Assembly (NCBI RefSeq): GCF_000306965.1
Contig: NZ_JH976434.1
Coordinates: forward strand, 297,117 to 331,695
DNA from: Amphibacillus jilinensis Y1
Lineage (GTDB): Bacteria > Bacillota > Bacilli > Bacillales > Amphibacillaceae
Direction of reading: 5' to 3'
Length of the DNA: 34,579 bases
Both the position numbers and the translations under genes were made by a program. Below, piece after piece: positions 25,200-30,879 of this stretch. A model generated the notes under the pieces. It saw only the letters and a program-made list of their open reading frames with translations, ran no database searches and was not told the origin of the DNA. Positions within the stretch are counted from its first letter, which is position 1. The number at the start of each line of letters is the position of its first letter.

Positions 25200-26948
25200 T
25201 TATTCTTCTATCGATGCTGCAGATTGACCAGCAATACGACCAAACGTAATAATGTCAGCAACGGCATTACCACCTAGTCGATTTGCACCGTGAAGTCCAC
25301 CTGTTACTTCACCAGCTGCATATAAGCCAGTAATCGGTTCATCTGAGTCATCTAATACTTGACCGTCTGTATTGACAGTTAATCCACCCATCGTGTGATG
25401 GACAGACGGAACAACTGGAAGAGCATACCAAGGTCCTTCTGTTAATGGCTCTTCTAAGTTTTCTCTTTCAAATTGCTGATCTTCACCAGCATCAACAGCA
25501 TCAGCATATTGTGTAAACGTAGATTGTAACACTTCTTCATCTACTTCCATCGCTTGAGCTAGCTCAGCCATCGTTTCACCACTGACTGCATAACCATCTT
25601 CAATGTAATTACTAAATGAAGCATTTTTCTCTTTCATCACTTGATTACCCACTAGAAATGCAATACTATCTTCTTGGTCAATAATCGCTTGTGATACCAC
25701 ATCTCTTGTCGTTAATTCATTAACAAATCGCTCACCATCTAAATTAATTAAAATACCACCATCACCACGGACTGCTTCAGTAAACATATAACCCGATTCT
25801 GGATCTGTTGTCGGATGTGCCTGGATTTCGATGATGTCAGTATAAGTTGCACCTACAGCTTCAGCCATCAAAAGACCATCACCCGTTGCACCTGAATGGT
25901 TTGTTGTTGAATAGCCTTCCATATCATCGCGATATTCTGTCACTAAATCACTATTTGAACTAAAGCCACCTGTTGCCAACACGACAGATTCAGCCTCAAC
26001 AGTAAATTGATGGCCAGTGTTATCGACTGCTGTTACTCCAACAACCGCTCCATCTTCTTCAATTAACGTTTCTACCGTTGTATTTAACATGATGTCAACA
26101 TCTAACTCAGCTAACCGTTCTGATAATACGTCAACGACAACAGGTCCTACGGGTGATCCATCAGCGGGACGGTGTGTACGCGCAATAGATTGACCGCCAA
26201 AAATAACAACATCTGTCAATTCTGCTCCCATATCATTTAACCAATCTACTGACTCGGCAGCATGATCAACCAACGTTTGCACCAATTCTGGATCGTTAAC
26301 CTCTCCACCGCCGGTTATCGTATCTTCATAAAATGAGTCGGCAGAATCTTCAATTCCTAATTGCTCTTGAACACTTGTTTCAGCAGCATTCATACCACCC
26401 GTGGCACGATTTGTATTCCCACCTACGATTGGCATTTTCTCTAAAATAACAACTGATTTTCCTGCTTCACTAGCTTCAACAGCCGCTGCCATACCAGCAC
26501 CACCGGAACCAACAACAACAACATCAACCGAAAAATCATCAACTTGTACTGCGTCTACAGTTAATTTATTATCTGGGTCAAGTAATGCATCAATATCAGC
26601 ATCAGCTTCCTTCATCGCATTCGTGACCGCTTCAATAATAGCTTCACTAGATTCACTAGCACCAGACACGACATCCACTGCCAAGCTTTGTGAGTTTAAC
26701 ATGTCATTAACCAATTGATTAATAGCACCATCTCCAATGCTACCTGTTTCACCATCAGCAGATATGTCGATAGACTCAATCTTATCTTCAGTTAATGTGA
26801 CAACTGCAACAACCTCTCCACCGTGTCCAGTTGACACACCTTCATATGTACCAGGTGTAAAACGATTTGCATCTGATTGGGCATCTTCACTACACGCCGC
26901 TAGCAACATAACAGCTGCCATCACTAATAATAAAACGTACTTCTTCAT
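25200..26948 (-). CDS. Secreted flavinylated fumarate-reductase-like lipoprotein
   Basis: I chose the ATG at 26948 (582 residues) because GGGGGAG lies 7 bp upstream. The lipobox LAAC gives acylated C19, so the enzyme faces outward. Residues about 30-105 are an FMN-binding domain with the ApbE target DVVSGAS (92-98), where S98 would carry FMN. The rest is a fumarate-reductase flavoprotein: FAD motif VVGSGGAGMAAA, RGDGGILIN, HHTMGGL and GANRLGGNA hold the arginine and histidine positions known from flavocytochrome c. Such proteins reduce fumarate, urocanate or related enoates outside the cell. The substrate is unproven, and no apbE or quinone partner is in the window. Confidence 0.9.
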   Translation of the reverse strand: MKKYVLLLVMAAVMLLAACSEDAQSDANRFTPGTYEGVSTGHGGEVVAVVTLTEDKIESIDISADGETGSIGDGAINQLVNDMLNSQSLAVDVVSGASESSEAIIEAVTNAMKEADADIDALLDPDNKLTVDAVQVDDFSVDVVVVGSGGAGMAAAVEASEAGKSVVILEKMPIVGGNTNRATGGMNAAETSVQEQLGIEDSADSFYEDTITGGGEVNDPELVQTLVDHAAESVDWLNDMGAELTDVVIFGGQSIARTHRPADGSPVGPVVVDVLSERLAELDVDIMLNTTVETLIEEDGAVVGVTAVDNTGHQFTVEAESVVLATGGFSSNSDLVTEYRDDMEGYSTTNHSGATGDGLLMAEAVGATYTDIIEIQAHPTTDPESGYMFTEAVRGDGGILINLDGERFVNELTTRDVVSQAIIDQEDSIAFLVGNQVMKEKNASFSNYIEDGYAVSGETMAELAQAMEVDEEVLQSTFTQYADAVDAGEDQQFERENLEEPLTEGPWYALPVVPSVHHTMGGLTVNTDGQVLDDSDEPITGLYAAGEVTGGLHGANRLGGNAVADIITFGRIAGQSAASIEE

Positions 26949-27070
26949 AAAAAACTCCCCCATTATAACTTTTTGCTAAAGTTAAAATTGCTCGTATATA
27001 TGTGATTTAATGAGCAATACTCCAACTCTTATAATTATAATTGGTAGGGTTCAAAAAGCAATGGATTTTT

Positions 27071-27086
27071 TGTGAATTTTTTCACT
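27071..27086. promoter_or_regulatory. Candidate CRP/FNR-type operator of the flavoprotein gene
   Basis: TGTGA-ATTTTT-TCACT is an almost perfect dyad of the CRP/FNR type. A TATAAT on the minus strand at 27039-27034 (with TTGCTT 16 bp upstream) places the box centre near -51. Regulation by low oxygen through Fnr is inferred. Confidence 0.5.
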
Positions 27087-27091
27087 ATTTT

Positions 27092-27243
27092 ATTAAAAGA
27101 TCGTCGAATCAATAGGGTGTTCTTCTCCTACTGATTTGATGTTAAGTGAATCAAGACATTAGCGTCCGTTACCACTCGCTTAAATAGACCCTTTTATCTC
27201 TCTATTTTGTGGCGAATGTTTTCGAACGGTTATCTGTATTAAA
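27092..27243 (+). repeat. Dispersed structured repeat, copy 10
   Basis: Full-length copy with TCAAGACATTAGCGTCCGTT, ATCTCTCTATTTTGTGGCGA and GAACGGTTATCTG. The first hairpin is weak (left arm GAATCAATAGGG, right arm CCTACTGATTTGA). It lies between the htrA-like gene (stop 27256) and the flavoprotein promoter, antisense to both, and fills most of 26949-27255. Confidence 0.85.
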
Positions 27244-27255
27244 CCGTTATGTTTG

Positions 27256-28077
27256 TTAATCTTCACCTAAATGCATTTGAATGATATGTTGAGCAACATC
27301 AATCGGTATTGCTAACCCCACTCGACCGTACTGCTCATCATTTAGTGTCGCGTAAATAATACCAACCACTTCTCCATCTTGATCAATAACCGGACTACCA
27401 CTATTTCCACGATAGATCGGTGCATCAATTATCATGACTTCAGTTGATAAGCTTGTTTGTTCAGTAAACCCTTCAATCATGCCTTTATTGGCAATACCGT
27501 TAAATCGCAAAGGATTACCAATAAAATAGATATCTCTTTGCTCTATTCCTTCAGCATTTTCTGCTAAATCCAAAAAGGGCAGGTCATTTTCTTCGACTTT
27601 TAACAACGCTAAATCAACTGCTTCATCTTTATGGACCACTTCTGCTTGATATAAACCCTGCTCTGGAAAAGACACCATGACATTACTTTCTTGATCAACG
27701 ATATGTTCATTTGTCAAAATATAGCCATCACTTGTAATTGAAAAGCCTGTCCCTTTACGATCAGAGCTTTCAATGACGACAACCGATTCTTTATATGCTT
27801 GTATGTCTTCATTAACAGACAATTCAGCTGATGTTGATAAAAAATCTAAGGCTGGGATTGAGAATGTCCTAGGAATTAATGCGACCACATTTAGCATTAA
27901 CGTAATGGCGACTAACCAGGCAAGCCAGCGTGGAAAAGAAGACTGAGCTGGTTTTTCTACCTTTTTTCCTTTTCTCTGCTCTTCTTCAAGCAATTCCAGC
28001 ATGGTATCTGGATCCAAATCTTCATATAAATCTTGATCAATGACTTCTGAATCATGATTATTCGTTTTCCGATCCAT
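27256..28077 (-). CDS. Membrane-anchored HtrA-like serine protease without PDZ domain
   Basis: I chose the ATG at 28077 (273 residues, MDRKTNNHDSEVID) because GAGGTGA lies 5 bp upstream. An acidic cytoplasmic N-terminus (1-45) and one transmembrane helix (about 51-69) place the trypsin-like domain outside. The triad is H125 (in TNEHIV), D155 (in VDLALLK) and S227 (in GNSGSP). Bacterial HtrA/DegP proteins normally end in a PDZ domain; here the chain stops about 45 residues after the serine, so none is present. It probably acts in surface protein quality control, but the loss of PDZ makes substrate recognition uncertain. Confidence 0.88.
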   Translation of the reverse strand: MDRKTNNHDSEVIDQDLYEDLDPDTMLELLEEEQRKGKKVEKPAQSSFPRWLAWLVAITLMLNVVALIPRTFSIPALDFLSTSAELSVNEDIQAYKESVVVIESSDRKGTGFSITSDGYILTNEHIVDQESNVMVSFPEQGLYQAEVVHKDEAVDLALLKVEENDLPFLDLAENAEGIEQRDIYFIGNPLRFNGIANKGMIEGFTEQTSLSTEVMIIDAPIYRGNSGSPVIDQDGEVVGIIYATLNDEQYGRVGLAIPIDVAQHIIQMHLGED

Positions 28078-28209
28078 TCCATTCACCTCAATCAATTGCA
28101 TATCCTTCTTACATTCTAACAAAGAGCGGCATGAACTTGCAGACTTGTTGCTTTGAAAACGTGGGAGAAACTGAAAATCAGTGTTTCGAAAGCTATTAAG
28201 ACAATTAGG

Positions 28210-28238
28210 TTGACAATAAGTTGAGCTCTAAATATAAT
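28210..28238 (+). promoter_or_regulatory. Consensus sigma-A promoter of a short transcript
   Basis: TTGACA (28210-28215), 17-bp spacer, TATAAT (28233-28238): both hexamers are perfect. Transcription should start near 28245. It is the strongest-looking promoter in the window. Confidence 0.88.
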
Positions 28239-28244
28239 ATATAG

Positions 28245-28393
28245 GAGATGGATAGCCCTAACCACTATTCAGAGAATAAGGGTGCCGGAAATCCAAACTA
28301 TAATTATAAACAAGGTTGCTTTTGTAATCACTTTCTATAGTGCGTACCAAAGAGACCAACGTTGATGTTTTCATCTTCGTTGGTCTCTTTTTT
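28245..28393 (+). ncRNA. Short transcript of unknown function (about 150 nt; may encode a 30-residue peptide)
   Basis: The unit is defined by a perfect sigma-A promoter and a strong intrinsic terminator, with no gene of normal size between. The RNA could fold through GCCCT/AGGGT and GGAT/ATCC near its 5' end. A frame from the ATG at 28248 to the TAG at 28340 gives 30 residues ending KQGCFCNHFL, rich in Asn and Gly. However, the AGGAG lies directly against the ATG and the transcript would begin about there, so normal initiation is doubtful. It matches no riboswitch or known RNA I can recall. Alternatives are a small regulatory RNA, a leaderless peptide mRNA, or an attenuated leader of the transporter downstream. 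Confidence 0.55.
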
Positions 28394-28394
28394 A
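28349..28394 (+). terminator. Intrinsic terminator of the short transcript
   Basis: The 13-bp stem AAAGAGACCAACG/CGTTGGTCTCTTT encloses a nested GATG/CATC hairpin and is followed by TTTTA. Confidence 0.92.
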
Positions 28395-28432
28395 TACGTT
28401 AGTAAATACGATCGTTTTGGGAAGAATGGGCA

Positions 28433-28490
28433 AGCTAAGTATAGAAAGTTTTCCATCCGCTAAAGAGCTAGCGAATGTAAGTTTTTCTAG
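28433..28490 (+). repeat. Hairpin direct repeat R1 upstream of the OFA transporter
   Basis: It begins AGCTAAGTATAGAAA and ends GTAAGTTTTTCTAG, with CATCCGCTA/TAGCGAATG forming the upper stem and TAGAAA/TTTCTA the base. It is repeated at 28553-28613. Confidence 0.75.
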
Positions 28491-28513
28491 CACGTTAGGA
28501 TACCATAAAATTT

Positions 28514-28551
28514 TAGCTAAGAAGCGGATTCGAAGTAGTTAAAATTTTTAA
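28514..28551 (+). repeat. Long AT-rich stem-loop between R1 and R2
   Basis: AAAATTTTAGCT (from 28507) pairs with AGTTAAAATTTT over 12 bp (one GU), with a loop containing AAGCGGATTCGAAG. It sits between the two direct repeats and shares their AGCTAAG start, so it could be a shortened third unit. Confidence 0.55.
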
Positions 28552-28552
28552 G

Positions 28553-28613
28553 AGCTAAGTATAAGAAAAAGCTAGACATCCGCTAAAGGGCTAGCGAATG
28601 TAAGTTTTTCTAA
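28553..28613 (+). repeat. Hairpin direct repeat R2 upstream of the OFA transporter
   Basis: Second copy: AGCTAAGTATAAGAAAAA, then CATCCGCTA/TAGCGAATG and GTAAGTTTTTCTAA. The basal stem here is AGAAAAA/TTTTTCT, longer than in R1. It ends 31 bp before the transporter start, so it lies in that gene's leader if transcription begins upstream. Confidence 0.75.
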
Positions 28614-28644
28614 TATTTATTTTTCATTGGGGGAGAGGATTGAA

Positions 28645-29862
28645 ATGAATCGTTGGTTAGTTGTTCTAGGTGCAATTATTGTACAAGTAAATATAGGTGC
28701 AGTCTATGCATGGAGTTTGTTTAATCAACCTCTGGCCGATACTTTTGGCTGGGCACGTGAAGATGTCGTTATTACATTCTCAATAACAATTGCTGTCTCA
28801 GCATTTACGACTATATTTGCTGGAAAACTTCAAGATAAGATTGGACCTCGCTGGGTAGCAACAGCAGGTGGTTTTTTATTAGCAGCAGGGTTACTGCTAA
28901 CCAGCCAAGCGACAACGTTATTTGAAATATATATATACTATGGGGTACTTGCAGGTGCCGGTATTGGTATGGTTTATGTTTGCCCATTATCTGCATGTGT
29001 GAAGTGGTTTCCAGATAAGCGAGGGCTAATTAGCGGGATTGCTGTTGGTGGGTTTGGTTTAGGTGGTTTAATTTTTCAACCTGTCATTCGGTTCTTCATT
29101 ACCAATTATGGGGTCTCAAATACATTCTTATACTTGGCTATCATTTATTTCATATTGGTTATCATTGGTGCTCAATTACTACGTAATCCACCGAGCGAAA
29201 AGCTGAATGATGCTTCAGAGTCTAATAACAAAGTCAAGCATAATGAAGCAAAACAATTTCCAACCAAAGAGATGCTACGCACTTATCCGTTCTACTTATT
29301 TTGGTTTATGTTTTTGTTTGGTAGTATGGCGGGGTTAATGGTGATTAGCTTTGCTGTTGATATTGGTGTAGATGTTTTTCAACTCGATGTGGATAAAGCA
29401 GCCAATGCCGTATTAGTGATTGCACTGTTCAATGCAAGTGGTCGAATTATTTTAGGTAACCTTTCAGATCACATTGGCCGAATTAATACGCTTAGACTTA
29501 TTTATATCCTTACTGCTGCAACGTTAATTTACATGAGTATTGGGATATTAAATTATCCGATGTTTCTCATTACAACATCATCAATGGGTTTTTGTTTTGG
29601 TGGATATTTAGCTATCTATCCCTCAGTCACAGCAGATTACTATGGAACGAAAAATATGGGTGTTAATTACGGTTTTATGTACCAAAGTTACGGGATATCC
29701 TCATTTGCAGGAACCTTTATCCTTAGTTTCTTTCCATTTTCGCAAGCATTTATTGTCGCTGCGATTTTATGTATAGTCGCCCTTGTGATGTCAACATTTA
29801 TTGTGGCACCAGAGAAACATAAACGCGTGAATTTTTCCGTCAAACAAGTTGACGAAGTATAA
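28645..29862 (+). CDS. MFS transporter of the oxalate/formate antiporter (OFA) family
   Basis: I chose the ATG at 28645 (405 residues, MNRWLVVLGAIIVQ) with GGGGGAGAGG 6 bp upstream. Twelve hydrophobic helices are visible. The start with VYAWSLFNQPL (about 19-29), the loop GKLQDKIGPR (about 55-64) and the later GNLSDHIGR loop are typical OFA features. Family members exchange small carboxylates such as oxalate, formate, lactate or pyruvate; the substrate cannot be read from sequence. It is transcribed alone behind an unusual hairpin-rich leader. A short charged loop (about 183-200) separates the halves. Confidence 0.88.
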   Translation: MNRWLVVLGAIIVQVNIGAVYAWSLFNQPLADTFGWAREDVVITFSITIAVSAFTTIFAGKLQDKIGPRWVATAGGFLLAAGLLLTSQATTLFEIYIYYGVLAGAGIGMVYVCPLSACVKWFPDKRGLISGIAVGGFGLGGLIFQPVIRFFITNYGVSNTFLYLAIIYFILVIIGAQLLRNPPSEKLNDASESNNKVKHNEAKQFPTKEMLRTYPFYLFWFMFLFGSMAGLMVISFAVDIGVDVFQLDVDKAANAVLVIALFNASGRIILGNLSDHIGRINTLRLIYILTAATLIYMSIGILNYPMFLITTSSMGFCFGGYLAIYPSVTADYYGTKNMGVNYGFMYQSYGISSFAGTFILSFFPFSQAFIVAAILCIVALVMSTFIVAPEKHKRVNFSVKQVDEV

Positions 29863-29896
29863 ACAGTAGATAGCAAGCTACAAGATGTAGGTCATG

Positions 29897-30095
29897 CAGA
29901 CGTTGCCACATGACGTGGCATCTTAGTCTGTAATCTTTCTTAAAGACGTGGCGGTCTTAGTCTACGATCTTATCCGCCCACTGATTGTTAGTTGGGTGAA
30001 TCAGGATATTAGCCGCCGTTAACGCCCAGCCAATTAGATCAGCTCTACCCTCTATATTGTGACGGGCGTTTTGCGGACGGTTAATTTGTGATAAA
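29897..30095 (+). repeat. Dispersed structured repeat, copy 11 (loop module duplicated)
   Basis: The 3' two thirds is a standard copy (CCCACTGATTG, GGGTGAATCAGGATATTAG, end GGTTAATTTGTGATAAA). The 5' part carries the long-loop module of copy 2 twice in tandem (33-bp units at 29912 and 29945, each beginning GACGTGGC with CTTAGTCT inside). The central stem has AACGCCC/GGGCGTT instead of the usual pairs. It fills much of the 401-bp stretch 29863-30263, where I see no gene. Confidence 0.82.
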
Positions 30096-30145
30096 TGAAC
30101 AGGTTCTTGCGGGGCTTCTTAAAGGGTATGCAATGAACCCCAAAG

Positions 30146-30174
30146 TTGACAGGCTTTGATATTATCGCTAAAAT
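30146..30174 (+). promoter_or_regulatory. Sigma-A promoter of the DUF2294 gene
   Basis: TTGACA (30146-30151), 17-bp spacer, TAAAAT (30169-30174) give a leader of about 80 bases before the start codon at 30264. Confidence 0.75.
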
Positions 30175-30263
30175 TCTTAACATATCTGTTTAGGTTCTTT
30201 TTTATTATGATGCGATAAGCGTATGAACCTAAGCTCACTGCTGTTAATGTTAGGAGTATGATG

Positions 30264-30629
30264 ATGAGCAAATCAAAAGGTTTTATCGAAGCAGAAATTA
30301 GTAAAGCACTGACAAGTTGGGAAAAAGAATATCTAGGTCGAGGTTCCGTTTCTGTAAAGACAAATATTTTAAATGATATGATTATTGTTACATTACAAGG
30401 CGTTTTAACACCTGCTGAATACGCCGTTTGTCAAACAAAAGAAGGAAGATATTCAATTAAAAAACTACGCTCTGACTTAGTGGAATCTGGCTATGATTTG
30501 CTTAAAAAGCTAGTACTAGAAATTACAGGTGAAACGGTGATTAGCTTTCATACCGATATAAGTACGCGTACAGGTGAGCGCATTATCATTTTTAAGCTTC
30601 CGTTAAATTACGAAGAAACATTTAGTTAG
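30264..30629 (+). CDS. DUF2294 family protein (YbcI-like)
   Basis: The 121-residue protein begins MSKSKGFIEAEISKALTSWE, with LGRGSVSVKTNILNDMIIV (about 24-42) and TDISTRTGERIIIFKL (about 99-114), the conserved blocks of DUF2294. I chose the third of three consecutive ATGs, which has AGGAG 7 bp upstream. The biochemical role is unknown to me; relatives sometimes sit beside inorganic-carbon transporter or NDH-like genes, but here the gene is alone with its own promoter. Downstream come repeat copy 12 and a terminator. Confidence 0.8.
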   Translation: MSKSKGFIEAEISKALTSWEKEYLGRGSVSVKTNILNDMIIVTLQGVLTPAEYAVCQTKEGRYSIKKLRSDLVESGYDLLKKLVLEITGETVISFHTDISTRTGERIIIFKLPLNYEETFS

Positions 30630-30634
30630 TAAGC

Positions 30635-30790
30635 AAAATTAAGCAAACCTTCAATCAGTTGACGTTTTTATTCTTTTCCCGCTGATTGGTCATGGAGTGA
30701 ATTAGCCCATTGCCCGTTAACTCCCCTTACATAAATCAGCTTTACTATCAATGTTGTGGCGATGATTTATGGGCGACTATCTCTGATCAG
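30635..30790 (+). repeat. Dispersed structured repeat, copy 12
   Basis: Full-length copy starting 5 bp after the DUF2294 stop and ending 14 bp before the terminator hairpin. Its outer central arms read GCCCGTTAA and TTTATGGGC, where other copies have GTCCGTTAA and TTTACGGAC: a U-A pair changed to C-G on both sides. Confidence 0.88.
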
Positions 30791-30804
30791 TCTATTAGAA
30801 AAGC

Positions 30805-30837
30805 TAACGCCTCCGCTCCTAACGGGCGAAGGCGTTA
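30805..30837. terminator. Terminator between the DUF2294 and MMPL genes
   Basis: The stem TAACGCCTCCGCTC/GGGCGAAGGCGTTA with loop CTAAC has T-rich tracts on both sides. It serves convergent genes ending at 30629 and 30880. Confidence 0.85.
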
Positions 30838-30879
30838 CTTTTCGAGCTCTATAATATATGTTGATGTAGAACCAATATT

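Noticed and set aside
28245-28393. Known riboswitch or T-box before the transporter
   Set aside because: No T-box, purine, SAM, fluoride or other aptamer core I know could be matched, and the terminator lies over 250 bp before the gene.
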